Shown piece after piece: positions 43,188 to 52,000 of a stretch of DNA of 64,000 nucleotides. Every line of letters begins with the position of its first letter. The first letter of the stretch is position 1. Position numbers and translations under genes: made by a program. This DNA is from Sulfuritortus calidifontis (GTDB lineage: Bacteria; Pseudomonadota; Gammaproteobacteria; Burkholderiales; Thiobacillaceae), in assembly GCF_003967275.1 (NCBI RefSeq), contig NZ_AP018721.1, positions 1,178,001 to 1,242,000 on the forward strand, written 5' to 3'. The notes below the pieces were generated by a model that had not been told where the DNA came from, searched no databases, and was given only the letters and a program-made list of their open reading frames with translations.

Positions 43188-44459
43188 CTACTTTGCCTGA
43201 TTCATCACCTTCAACCGCTGACACAAACTGCCGATGATCCGCCGCGAGAACGGCGCCGAGTAGCGCATGAGTTCTTCCAGCAGTTGCGGCGGCAGGGCGA
43301 GGACGGTGATGTCGGTTTCGGCCACCACGGTGGCGCTGCGCGGCTCGCCCAAGAGGTAGGCCATTTCGCCGAACAGCTCGCCCTGTTCGATGTGGCCGAG
43401 CGGGCTGCCGTGGGGACCATCCTTGTACAGCGCGACCCGGCCGCTGTAGAGGTAGTAGCTCAGGTTGCCGGTTTCGCCTTGGTGGATGAGCACGCTGCCG
43501 GCGGGCAGGCTTTGGCCGTATTTGTCGAGCAGGCGGTTGATGCCGCTGAAGGCCAGGTTTTCCAGGCGGTTGGCGCCCTGGCCCTCGCTGCCTAGGAACA
43601 GGCGTTCCAGCGCGGCGACGTCGACCTTGGTCACGGCGTAGAGGCATTGGGCCCAGGCGAAGAAGGTGACGCTGATGAAGTAGATGCCGATCAGCACGAA
43701 CACCACGCCGGCGAGCGCGCCGTAGAGGGCGCGGTATTTCTCGGCGCTAAAGAAGTGGCCGAAGCCGGTGGCCAGGATGACCAGGCTGAGCGCGGCCAGG
43801 GCGCTGACCCAGAGGGTGGCCCGCAGGGGCGGTGGCTTCAAAGGCAGGCGCCAGAAGGCGAAGAAGGTGAGGGCCCAGACGGTGAGCAGGCTGAGCAGGC
43901 TGCTGGCCGCCTCCAGCGCGCCGGCCCGGGCGCTGCCCAGGAGCGAGGGCTGGGCCAGGAATTCGAGCACGCCGCGGGCGGCGACGCCGAGCAGGATGAG
44001 CAGGAAGGCGAGCGGCACGATAAGCAGGGGGATCGCCCAGGACACCACGAAGCGGCGCTTGCTGTCGGCCGGGAAGATCACCCGGAAGGCGCTTTGCAGG
44101 GCGTTGAGCAGCCCGCGCGAGGCCAGCACCAGGGTGAGCAGGCCGACGCCGCCGGCGGCGAGCTTGGTCTTGGCCGGGATGATGCCGAACTGGCGCAGGG
44201 TGTCGAGGTGGAACTGATCGTAGACGGCGGCGAGCAGGATGGTGCCGGGCACCGAGCCTGCGGCCCAGCGCTCCAGCAGGTTGGTGGCGTAGAGGGTGAG
44301 CATGACCAGGGGCGCGGCCGAAAGCAGGAAATAGAGCGAGACCGCCGCCGCGTGGTTGAACAGCTCGTTTTTGCTGAACAAGCGCCAGGTGGTCCAGGCG
44401 GTCTGCATCAGCCAGTCGAGCCGGTTGCGGCGTGGGGTGGGGGTTTTTGCCTCTGCCAT
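43188..44459 (-). CDS. YihY/RNase BN-like membrane protein fused to a cyclic-nucleotide-binding domain
   Basis: A 423-residue protein. The first 285 residues form the six-helix YihY domain (WRLFSKNELFNHAAAVSLYF; EKYRALYGALAGVVFVLIGI). The last 120 form a CAP-family cNMP-binding domain (SVLIHQGETGNLSYYLYSGR, GELFGEMAYLLGEPRSATVV). YihY proteins are not the RNase BN they were once named for. The ATG at 44459 is preferred; the frame runs open to 45902 only because it is antisense to the next gene. Its stop is followed in frame by the TumE body. A CHASE2 nucleotide cyclase at 49690 could supply the ligand. Confidence 0.85.
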   Translation of the reverse strand: MAEAKTPTPRRNRLDWLMQTAWTTWRLFSKNELFNHAAAVSLYFLLSAAPLVMLTLYATNLLERWAAGSVPGTILLAAVYDQFHLDTLRQFGIIPAKTKLAAGGVGLLTLVLASRGLLNALQSAFRVIFPADSKRRFVVSWAIPLLIVPLAFLLILLGVAARGVLEFLAQPSLLGSARAGALEAASSLLSLLTVWALTFFAFWRLPLKPPPLRATLWVSALAALSLVILATGFGHFFSAEKYRALYGALAGVVFVLIGIYFISVTFFAWAQCLYAVTKVDVAALERLFLGSEGQGANRLENLAFSGINRLLDKYGQSLPAGSVLIHQGETGNLSYYLYSGRVALYKDGPHGSPLGHIEQGELFGEMAYLLGEPRSATVVAETDITVLALPPQLLEELMRYSAPFSRRIIGSLCQRLKVMNQAK

Positions 44460-44546
44460 GGGCCTCAAGCTAGCCGAAAGTGGGGGAAATGGGCAAGAAA
44501 GGTAAAATGGCGGTTTTTCGGGCGGTGCCGGGCCGTTGCCTAAAAG

Positions 44547-44620
44547 CTCCCCACCCCCCCCTCCCCGCAAGCGGGGAGGGGCGCGCCTCCCCCATTTATG
44601 GGGGAGGTTGGGAGGGGGAG
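44547..44620. repeat. inverted pair of REP-like palindromes, intergenic
   Basis: Element 44547-44580 (tail left, core CCCTCCCCGC-AAGCGGGGAGGG type) and element 44587-44620 (core CTCCCCCATTTATGGGGGAG with tail GTTGGGAGGGGGAG) lie 6 bp apart in opposite orientation. They occupy the divergent gap between the YihY-type gene and the DUF1015 gene. Confidence 0.85.
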
Positions 44621-44675
44621 TTGCAGCACGGGTTTCAGCCACACCCGATTTCGTCGAACAACCTAGGAAGCTTCT

Positions 44676-45911
44676 ATGTCGCTGATTCGCCCCTTTCCCG
44701 CCCTGCGTCCCGCCCCCGGCCGCGCCCAGGATGTGATCGCCCCGCCCTACGATGTGCTCAACACCGAGGAGGCGCGCCTGTTGGCCGAGGGCCGGCCCTG
44801 GAGCTTCCTGCACATCTCCAAGCCCGAGATCGATCTGCCGCCCGAGACCGATCCCTATGCGCCGGCGGTCTACGCCAAGGCGGCGGAGAACCTGAAGAAG
44901 ATGCTGGACGCCGGCGTGCTCAAGCAGGACGACCAGGCCTGCTACTACGCCTATCGCATCATCATGAAGGATCACGTGCAGACCGGCCTGGTCGCCGCCG
45001 CCAGCGTGGCCGACTACGACACCAATCGCATCCGCAAACACGAGTTCACCCGGCCGGACAAGGAAGACGACCGCGTGCGTCAGATCGAGGCGCTCAATGC
45101 CCAGACCGGCCCGGTGCTGCTGGCCTACCCGAGCCAGCCCGAGGTCGACAGCATCATCGCCGCCGCCACCCAGGGCCACCCCGAGGCCGACGCCATGTCC
45201 GAGGCCGGCGTGCGCCACACCCTGTGGGTGATCCGCGAGGCCAAGGCGATTGCCCGGCTGACCGAGCTGTTCGATGCCATGCCAGCTCTCTACATCGCCG
45301 ACGGCCACCACCGCTCGGCCGCGGCATCCCGCGTCTGCGCCGCGCGCAGGGCCGCCAACCCCAAGCACACCGGAGAGGAACCCTACAACTATTTCCTGTC
45401 GGTGATCTTCCCCCATCACCAGATGAAGATCCTGGACTACAACCGGGTGATCAAGGACCTGAACGGTCTGTCCGAGGCCGACTTCCTGGCCAGGGTGGCG
45501 GCGGGCTTCAGGGTCGAGGACGCCGCCGCGGCGGTGAAGCCGGTCCGGCCGGGTGAGTTCGGCCTGTATCTGGCCGGCAAGTGGCGCCGGCTCACGATCA
45601 AGTCCGAGCTGATCCCGGCCGACCCGGTGGGCCGCCTGGACGTGAGCCTGCTGCAGAACAACCTGATCGCGCCCATCCTCGGCATTGCCGACCCGCGCCG
45701 CGACAAGCGCATCGACTTCGTCGGCGGCATCCGCGGCCTGGCCGAGCTGGAGAAGCGGGTGGATTCGGGCGAGATGGCCCTGGCCTTTTCGCTCCACCCC
45801 ACCGGCATGGAAGATTTGATGGCCGTGGCCGACGCGGGCGAGGTGATGCCGCCGAAATCGACCTGGTTCGAGCCCAAGCTGGCCGACGGCATGGCCTCGC
45901 ACATGCTCTAA
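44676..45911 (+). CDS. DUF1015 family protein
   Basis: A 411-residue cytoplasmic protein with the DUF1015 hallmarks: the start LIRPFPALRPAPG with VIAPPYDVLN, the internal LYIADGHHRSAAASRV and a C-terminal GMEDLMAVADAGEVMPPKST with FEPKLADG. The family is widespread, often near serA/serC, and its biochemical role is not established. Ribosome-binding and promoter signals are not evident; an inverted REP pair lies 56 bp upstream. A terminator-like hairpin follows. Confidence 0.92.
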   Translation: MSLIRPFPALRPAPGRAQDVIAPPYDVLNTEEARLLAEGRPWSFLHISKPEIDLPPETDPYAPAVYAKAAENLKKMLDAGVLKQDDQACYYAYRIIMKDHVQTGLVAAASVADYDTNRIRKHEFTRPDKEDDRVRQIEALNAQTGPVLLAYPSQPEVDSIIAAATQGHPEADAMSEAGVRHTLWVIREAKAIARLTELFDAMPALYIADGHHRSAAASRVCAARRAANPKHTGEEPYNYFLSVIFPHHQMKILDYNRVIKDLNGLSEADFLARVAAGFRVEDAAAAVKPVRPGEFGLYLAGKWRRLTIKSELIPADPVGRLDVSLLQNNLIAPILGIADPRRDKRIDFVGGIRGLAELEKRVDSGEMALAFSLHPTGMEDLMAVADAGEVMPPKSTWFEPKLADGMASHML

Positions 45912-45934
45912 TCGAGTGGTCTTGAAGGCAAGGC

Positions 45935-45961
45935 AAAGGGCTGCCGATGGCTAGCCCTTTT
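45935..45961. terminator. bidirectional terminator between convergent genes
   Basis: AAAGGGCT (45935-45942) pairs with AGCCCTTT (45953-45960) across a 10-base loop, followed by T on the plus strand. It lies in the 52-bp gap between the DUF1015 gene and the glycosyltransferase gene. Confidence 0.65.
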
Positions 45962-45963
45962 GC

Positions 45964-47373
45964 TCATTGATTGTTCTGCCACCTGGCGCTGCGCTGCATC
46001 TCGCCCCAATGCCCCTTGGTGCCGATCAGCCAGCGCCACAGGCCAAGCAGGCGCCACCAGCTGTTGAGCTGACGAAAACCGACGTTCTCGCCCAGCATGG
46101 CGAGGTAGAGCCGGGCGACTTGAGCTGGGCGGGGATAGACATGGAAGGTGATCTCCTCCAGCAGCAGCGCGCTCGAAGTGAGCAACAGGCCGACGCCGAC
46201 GGCCAGCAACAGGAAAACACCGAAGGCAGGCCAGGAGATGGCGCCCGTCAGCGTGGCCAGGGTCAAGATCAAGAAGCCGCCCAGTTCGATCAGCGGCCCC
46301 AGGCCCTCGAAGAAGAGGGCGAAGGGGAAGGCCAGCCAGCCGACCAGGCCGCCATTGCGGTGGAACATCAGCGAGCGGTTGAACCACAGGCTTTCCATCA
46401 ACCCGCGCTGCCAGCGCACGCGCTGGTTTTTCAGGGTGCGCAGATCTTCCGGGGCCTCGGTCCAGCAGATCGGATCGGTGACGAAGACGACACGGTAAGG
46501 CTTCTTGTTTTGCCGATACAGGCGATGCAGGCGCACCACCAATTCCATGTCCTCACCCACGGTGTCGGTGCGGTAGCCGCCGGCGGCGATGACCGCCTCC
46601 TTGCGGAACAGGCCGAAGGCGCCGGAGATGATGAGCATGGCGTTGATCGGCGACCAGCCCATGCGGCCGAACAGGAAGGCGCGCAGGTATTCGACGATCT
46701 GGAACAGCGCCAGGGGGCTGCTGGGTAGGCCGATATCTTTCAGGAAGCCGCGGGCGACGGTACAGCCGTTGGCGATGCGCACGGTGCCGCCGGCGGCGAT
46801 GACGCGCGGATCGGCCAGAAAAGGTCGCACCACGCGCTGCAGGCTATCGCGTTGCAGGATGGAATCGGCATCGACCGCGCAGAACAGCGGATAGCGGCTG
46901 GCATTGATGCCGGCGTTGAGCGAGTCGGCCTTGCCGCCGTTTTCCTTGTCGATCACCCTCAAGTTTGGGTAGAGCGTCGAGTGGTAGATGGCGCGCACGG
47001 GTTGGGTCTTCAGGCGCACCCGATAGGCCTCGGGGAAGACCTGTAGCGAAAATTCCTGCTTGAGCACTTTCAGGGTGTCGTCGCGGGAGCCATCGTTGAT
47101 TACGACAATCTCGAACTCGGGATAGGCCAGTTGCAGCATGGAGCGGACCGAGCCGGCGATGGTGCTGGCCTCGTTGTAGGCCGGAACCAGCAGACTGATC
47201 GGCGGCTCCAGGCCGGAATAAAGGCGCGGCAGGGCGTCCAGCGAACGCGATGCGCTGGTGCGGGCGACTGCATAGAGGGCGATCAGGTTGAGGCCGGTAT
47301 AGACCAAGCTCAGGCCAGAGAAATAGAGGAGGAAGAGCCATTGGGTGGCATACACGATATCTTGCAACATCAT
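45964..47373 (-). CDS. membrane family-2 glycosyltransferase (PgaC/BcsA-like)
   Basis: A 469-residue processive-type GT2. One N-terminal helix (about 10-35) precedes the catalytic domain (about 55-290) with PAYNEASTIAGS, the FCAVDADS metal-binding DxD-like site, GEDMELVVRL and the QRVRWQRG motif. Several C-terminal helices (about 320-410) may form a translocation channel. It probably polymerises and exports a polysaccharide. It is the last gene of a four-gene operon with a response regulator, a YaiO-like barrel and a HEAT-repeat protein; its start overlaps the HEAT gene stop by 4 bp. Confidence 0.9.
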   Translation of the reverse strand: MMLQDIVYATQWLFLLYFSGLSLVYTGLNLIALYAVARTSASRSLDALPRLYSGLEPPISLLVPAYNEASTIAGSVRSMLQLAYPEFEIVVINDGSRDDTLKVLKQEFSLQVFPEAYRVRLKTQPVRAIYHSTLYPNLRVIDKENGGKADSLNAGINASRYPLFCAVDADSILQRDSLQRVVRPFLADPRVIAAGGTVRIANGCTVARGFLKDIGLPSSPLALFQIVEYLRAFLFGRMGWSPINAMLIISGAFGLFRKEAVIAAGGYRTDTVGEDMELVVRLHRLYRQNKKPYRVVFVTDPICWTEAPEDLRTLKNQRVRWQRGLMESLWFNRSLMFHRNGGLVGWLAFPFALFFEGLGPLIELGGFLILTLATLTGAISWPAFGVFLLLAVGVGLLLTSSALLLEEITFHVYPRPAQVARLYLAMLGENVGFRQLNSWWRLLGLWRWLIGTKGHWGEMQRSARWQNNQ

Positions 47374-48425
47374 GTAGCTCCCTGCTCGGCGATGACGTGT
47401 TCAAGGATGTCGCGGGCGAAGTGGTCGGTCAGCGTGGCCTGTAGCCGGCGCAGGGCAGCGATGTCCATGCCCGGCAAGCCGAGCAGGGCCTGGGCTGCGC
47501 GGTAACGAACCCACCATTCGCGGTCTGACAGCATGCCGGTCAGAACGGCCTTGTCTTCCTTCATGCCGATCCGGCCCAGGGCAGCGGCGGCCTGAACCCG
47601 TACCACCCAGTCGGGATAACTGGTGAGGCTGCGTACGGCGGGCACGGCGAGCGGATCCTGCACTGCTTTGAGGCAGCCAATCAGGGTTTGGGGATTATGT
47701 TCCGTTTCCAGCCAGTAATAGAGCAGTGGCTCCAATTCGGTTTCGTATACGGTGTACAGGAAAGGCAGAATATGGGGAATCTGTTCGCTCGGAAGACGCA
47801 TGGCGAATTCGATGAAGGGCGCCGTCACCAGGTCGGGCCCGGCCTCTTCCAGGATATTGGCGATGCGGATCGGCGCCCAGTCGCGGCGGCGGACAAGCTG
47901 CGGCAGGATCAGAGGGATCGCCTCCTGTGGACGGATATGGGTCAGGCCGCGGGCGGCGATCTGCGACAGCAGCGGGTTCTCGTCGGTCAGCTGTTCGAGC
48001 ATGAGTTCCCAGTCCTGCTCTTGGGCCATGTGGGCCAGGGCCAGCAGTCCCAGCACCCGGTCGGTCACGCTGGACTTGCGGGTGAGCTTGCGTGCGGCCT
48101 GGTCGATGCCACAGGCGAGGGCAAGGTCGGTCAGGTTCCTGGTGCCCTCGCCGCGCAGCAACTCCATGATGTGAATCCACAAGTGTAGAAACTGGCGAAC
48201 CGAGGCAAAGGGGACGGCCGGTGGCCTGTCGGGCAAGGTGAACAGGGCTTGGGCCATGATCGGCCGCCAGATTTCACTGAACTGCTGCTCCCGCCGCTGG
48301 CTCAGGATCAGGTGCAGCCGGGTCAGCATGATCTGTACGACCAGCAAGATGGTGAGCAGCATGGCAGCGCTGCCGCCCCAGAGGGCCAGTTTCAGCAGCA
48401 GGTCAGAATGCGCGACGGAGCCCAA
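47370..48425 (-). CDS. membrane-anchored HEAT-repeat protein
   Basis: A 351-residue protein with an N-terminal transmembrane helix (about residues 12-34) and a cytoplasmic array of HEAT-like helical pairs (for example NPLLSQIAARGLTHIRPQEA, DWVVRVQAAAALGRIGMKED, DREWWVRYRAAQALLGLPGM). The start is a TTG at 48425 overlapping the YaiO-like gene end by 23 bp; GGGAT precedes it. It is likely a scaffold linking the signalling and glycosyltransferase parts of the operon. A similar HEAT/YaiO/GT arrangement occurs in other proteobacteria to my knowledge, but its product is not known to me. Confidence 0.8.
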   Translation of the reverse strand: MGSVAHSDLLLKLALWGGSAAMLLTILLVVQIMLTRLHLILSQRREQQFSEIWRPIMAQALFTLPDRPPAVPFASVRQFLHLWIHIMELLRGEGTRNLTDLALACGIDQAARKLTRKSSVTDRVLGLLALAHMAQEQDWELMLEQLTDENPLLSQIAARGLTHIRPQEAIPLILPQLVRRRDWAPIRIANILEEAGPDLVTAPFIEFAMRLPSEQIPHILPFLYTVYETELEPLLYYWLETEHNPQTLIGCLKAVQDPLAVPAVRSLTSYPDWVVRVQAAAALGRIGMKEDKAVLTGMLSDREWWVRYRAAQALLGLPGMDIAALRRLQATLTDHFARDILEHVIAEQGAT

Positions 48426-49146
48426 GTTTTATCCCGTTGCGGGTGTAGAGGTCACCTTGGCGTTGGCTGGACAGCTCATAGATGATGGCCCAGTCGGGGT
48501 TCAGCCAGTGACGGCCGACCAACCCAAGGCTGTAGACATCGCTCGCCAGCACGGTCGTACCCTGGTTCTCCAGCTCGCGGCCGGTCGCGGCGTATAGCCC
48601 GACCCGGCTGTGCTCGCCATAGTAGTAATCGAATTGCAGGCGATGGGCCGACGAGGAGCCGCTGCCTTCGAGATAGCTGGAATAGAAGGTGTAGCCGGCG
48701 CGGTAATTCGACCAGTAGCGTTCCAGGGTGAGATTGGCGGTGCTGGTGGTGTCATGGGTGTATTCGGTGCGGCGCAGGCCGAGATGCGCTCCCCAGCCAT
48801 CGGGCAGGGTCCGCTGCACCTGGGCGAAGGCGGACCACTTGGCCAGTACTTCATGCGTCGGACTGAAATTGCCCTCCAGCACCAGGGTCCAGTCAGGGCC
48901 AAGTGGGTGGTAATAACCGGCGAGCAGTTCGCTGTCGCGTTGGGCAAAGCGCTCGGTTTGCCGCACCATGCCGTAGACCGACTGCCGTTTGTCGATCTGG
49001 TAGCCGGCCTCAAGGTAGCGGCTTTCCCAGTCGGCATAGCCCTTGTCCAGGTTCTCCATGCTGGCGCCGATTTCCGCTTCCAGACGGCCGGCCCAGGCTG
49101 GCGTGCAGAGCAGGGCAGTTGCCGTCAAACAGGCCAGGGTTCTCAT
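48403..49146 (-). CDS. YaiO-family outer-membrane beta-barrel protein
   Basis: A 247-residue protein with a signal peptide (cleavage after AWA near residue 19) and alternating aromatic strands throughout (for example YGMVRQTERFAQRDSELLAG, AHLGLRRTEYTHDTTSTANL, ending IKLGLRRAF). The C-terminal Phe is typical of BAM substrates. YaiO proteins are outer-membrane barrels often encoded with glycosyltransferases. It may be the export pore or an anchor for the polymer made by the GT2 at 45964. It overlaps the response regulator stop by 4 bp. Confidence 0.85.
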   Translation of the reverse strand: MRTLACLTATALLCTPAWAGRLEAEIGASMENLDKGYADWESRYLEAGYQIDKRQSVYGMVRQTERFAQRDSELLAGYYHPLGPDWTLVLEGNFSPTHEVLAKWSAFAQVQRTLPDGWGAHLGLRRTEYTHDTTSTANLTLERYWSNYRAGYTFYSSYLEGSGSSSAHRLQFDYYYGEHSRVGLYAATGRELENQGTTVLASDVYSLGLVGRHWLNPDWAIIYELSSQRQGDLYTRNGIKLGLRRAF

Positions 49147-49550
49147 GTTTTTACCTTCAGAAAACGTCGAATTCGCGCCAGCAGTTCGTTCGGCTGGAAA
49201 GGCTTGAGGATGTAATCATCCGCCCCGCTGTCCAGGGCGCGCACGATATCCTGTTCCTGGGATTTGACGGTGAGCATCACAATCGGCACGGATTGCCATT
49301 GGCTATTGCCACGAATGGCGTGGATTAATTGGAAGCCGTCGCTGTATGGCAGCATCACATCGAGCAGCACCAGGGAGGGTGCGGCCATGGTCTGGATCAG
49401 GTCGATCGCCTCGCGGCCATCCTTGGCGCGCACGGCCTCGTAGCCCTCACGCTTGAGGATGAATTCGAGCAGGTAGGCAATGACTTCGTCGTCTTCCACC
49501 ACGACGACTTTCTGGCTGTTCACGCGGAAATCACTTTCTTTGTATGGCAT
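49143..49550 (-). CDS. single-domain response regulator (CheY-like receiver)
   Basis: A receiver domain of about 135 residues with no output domain. The acidic pocket is VVVEDDE, the phosphorylation site LLDVMLPYSDG, then MLTVKS and the conserved Lys in DYILKPFQPNE. The start may be the ATG at 49550 (MPYKES), an ATG at 49565 or a GTG at 49523. As first gene of the operon with the barrel, HEAT and GT2 genes, it probably controls polysaccharide output by protein contact. No histidine kinase is adjacent. Confidence 0.88.
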   Translation of the reverse strand: MPYKESDFRVNSQKVVVVEDDEVIAYLLEFILKREGYEAVRAKDGREAIDLIQTMAAPSLVLLDVMLPYSDGFQLIHAIRGNSQWQSVPIVMLTVKSQEQDIVRALDSGADDYILKPFQPNELLARIRRFLKVKT

Positions 49551-49689
49551 GCTGGCCAAGCCCAAGGCCTGGACTGACTCGATTCTATGAAAATTAGCCG
49601 GGCAATTGTTCGGTGAAGAGACTTAGGGTGGCTACGGAGAGCGATTCAGTCAAACAACTGTCGCATTCACACCATGCGCAGCGGGATAT

Positions 49690-51927
49690 CTATTTGGTCT
49701 TGAACACGAACACACCGTCCCAGCCTTCGCCGGGCGGCTCGGCGCGGGAGTGTGCGATGCGTTCGAGGTAGAGCTGGTAGAGCTTGGCCTCCGGATGCTG
49801 TCCGGCCAGGGCCTTCAGCCCGGTCTCGGCGGCGTCCCAGCGCTGCGCACGGTAGTCGGCCAAGGCCTGTTCAAAGCGGGCGACTTCCGCCTTCACCTCC
49901 TCGGCAACCTTGTCTTGGAGGCCGAGCGGCTCGTAGATCGCCACCGGCTTGTCCTTGCCCTTCACCCGCACCCGGTCGAGTTCGCGGAAGACGAAATCGG
50001 GCAGGGCATCGCGGGTGTGTTCGCCGACCAGGATCTCGACGCCGTATTCCTTGGTCAGGCCCTCCAGGCGCGAGGCCAGGTTCACCGCATCCCCCATGAC
50101 GGTATAGGAGCGGCGGAACTCGGAGCCCATGTTGCCGACGTTCATCACCCCGGTGTTGAGGCCGACGCCGATGCGCATGGCCGGCCAGCCCCGCTTGGGA
50201 AATTCCTCGCGCAGTTCCTTCATCTTCGCCTGCATGGCCAGTGCGGCCGCGAGGCCGTGGCGGGCGTGGTCGGGATCGGCCAGGGGCGCGCCCCAGAAGG
50301 CCATGATGGCGTCGCCGATGTATTTGTCGATGGTGCCCCGATGCTCGTGGATCACGCGGGTCATGGTGGTGAGGTAGGCGTTCATCAGCCGGGTGAGTTC
50401 GATCGGGGTCAGCCCCTCGGACAGATTGGTGAAGTTGCGCACGTCGCTGAACAGCACGGTCATCTCCCGGCTGTCGCCTTCCATGCTGGCCTGCTCGGGA
50501 TGCTCCGACAGCTCCTCGACCAGCTCCGGCGGCACATACTGGCCGAACAGCCCGGCCACCCGGCGCTTGGTGCGTGCCTCGAAGAAGAAGCCGTAGACCA
50601 TGTTGATGGCGAACAGGCCGAGGATGAGCACGGTGACCGAGGCGATGGGATAGACCAGATTGATGTTCTGCCAGGCCCAGAGATTGAAGCCGACGTTGGC
50701 GCCGAGCACGGCCAGGGTGAACAGCAGGCTGGTGACCGGCCCCAGCAGGGCGAGGACCAGGACGATGGCGATGCCGTTGAAGAGGAGCAGGGCCAGTTCC
50801 AGGCCCAGCACGTAGGCGGGACGCTCCTTGATGTTGTTGTCGAGGATACCGGAGATCAGATTGGCATGGACCTCCACCCCTGGATAGACGGTGCCGACCG
50901 GCACGGTGCGCAGATCCATGAGCCCGGGCGCGGTGGTGCCGATCAGGATGATGCGGCCGGCGAGCATGGCCGGGTCGACCTTCTTGTGCAGCACGTCGGT
51001 GGCCGAGATGTAGGGGAAGCTGCCCTGGCCGCCGCGGTAGGGCACCAGGGTGGCGAATTCCTTGTCGACCGGGATGCGGATGTCGCCCAGCTTGACCCAT
51101 TCGATGGCGGTGTAGCCGGCGGCCATCGCCTCCTCGTCCGGGAAGCCGAGCTCGACGAAGTCGACGCCGAGGAAGTGGCGCGCCATGAGCAGGGCGAGGC
51201 TCTCGTAATAGCCGCCCTGGTATTCCAGCAGCAGCGGTACCCGGCGGTTGACCCCGTCCGGGTCGTGCAGCGGGTTGAAGTGGCCACTGTCGAGGGCGGC
51301 CGCCTGCAGGGCGGGCAGGTTCGCGCCGTAGCCGTCCATCGACCGCGCCTGCAGCCGGATGTCGCCCAGGGCGCCGGGCGGGAAGATGGGCTCGGGCAGG
51401 ACGCCGGAGACCTGGGCCTGCTGCTGGCCGCTGCGGCTGGTGAAGTAATAGCCGAGGATGACCGGCCGGCCCCGGATGTGTTGGGCGAACAGGGCATCGC
51501 GGTCGAGCTGGGGTGCCAGTTCGCGCATGGCAGACTGGTATTCCGGGATGCCTTTGAGCCGGCTTTGCGCCAGGCCCTGCAGCACCTTGAGCCCGGAGCT
51601 CTCGTCCGGCTCGGCGAACACCACGTCGAAGCCGACGATGGCCACGCCATAGTCGTCGAACAGGCGGTCGACCAGCCGGGCCACCTTGTCGCGCCCCCAG
51701 GGCCAGCGCCCTTCGGCCTTGAGGCTCTTTTCGTCGAGGTCGATGATGACGATGCGGGGGTCCACCGTGTTCGGCATCAGAAACCGCAGGCGGGTGTCGT
51801 AGGCGATTTCTTCCAGGCGGTCGAGCAGGGGGATATGGTAGACGCCGGCGGTGTTGAGCAGCAGGCCGATCAGCAGCAGCAGGCCGGTGAGCATGCGCCA
51901 GGTGTGGCGCTTGAAGGTGCTGAACAT
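49690..51927 (-). CDS. CHASE2-domain adenylate/guanylate cyclase
   Basis: A 745-residue membrane sensor cyclase. It has an N-terminal helix (about 12-30), a periplasmic CHASE2 domain (about 40-330; includes VAIVGFDVVFAEPDESS and GRIILIGTTAPGLMDLRTVP), three transmembrane helices (about 345-440) and a class III nucleotide cyclase domain (about 480-650). The latter carries metal-binding aspartates in VLFSDVRNFTNLSEG and KYIGDAIMAFWGAP, then VGNMGSEFRRSYTVMGDAVN. A C-terminal TPR-like helical tail follows. It should turn an envelope signal into cAMP or cGMP. The nearby YihY-CNB fusion (43188-44459) has a cNMP-binding domain. Confidence 0.94.
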   Translation of the reverse strand: MFSTFKRHTWRMLTGLLLLIGLLLNTAGVYHIPLLDRLEEIAYDTRLRFLMPNTVDPRIVIIDLDEKSLKAEGRWPWGRDKVARLVDRLFDDYGVAIVGFDVVFAEPDESSGLKVLQGLAQSRLKGIPEYQSAMRELAPQLDRDALFAQHIRGRPVILGYYFTSRSGQQQAQVSGVLPEPIFPPGALGDIRLQARSMDGYGANLPALQAAALDSGHFNPLHDPDGVNRRVPLLLEYQGGYYESLALLMARHFLGVDFVELGFPDEEAMAAGYTAIEWVKLGDIRIPVDKEFATLVPYRGGQGSFPYISATDVLHKKVDPAMLAGRIILIGTTAPGLMDLRTVPVGTVYPGVEVHANLISGILDNNIKERPAYVLGLELALLLFNGIAIVLVLALLGPVTSLLFTLAVLGANVGFNLWAWQNINLVYPIASVTVLILGLFAINMVYGFFFEARTKRRVAGLFGQYVPPELVEELSEHPEQASMEGDSREMTVLFSDVRNFTNLSEGLTPIELTRLMNAYLTTMTRVIHEHRGTIDKYIGDAIMAFWGAPLADPDHARHGLAAALAMQAKMKELREEFPKRGWPAMRIGVGLNTGVMNVGNMGSEFRRSYTVMGDAVNLASRLEGLTKEYGVEILVGEHTRDALPDFVFRELDRVRVKGKDKPVAIYEPLGLQDKVAEEVKAEVARFEQALADYRAQRWDAAETGLKALAGQHPEAKLYQLYLERIAHSRAEPPGEGWDGVFVFKTK

Positions 51928-52000
51928 GTGGCGGCGGTCCCCTTGGCTTTATTGTCGGCTAAGGCCAAGGGGATGGTAGCACAGGGCCACCAGCCCGATT

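Noticed and set aside
44547-44620. Possible CRISPR or terminator from stacked palindromes
   Set aside because: There are only two elements, in opposite orientation, with no spacers, and the same unit occurs at four other loci, so a REP-type repeat fits better.
44460-45902. N-terminal extension of the YihY-type gene to 904 residues
   Set aside because: The added part is antisense to the DUF1015 gene and includes the intergenic REP pair; the YihY domain begins normally at the ATG at 44459.
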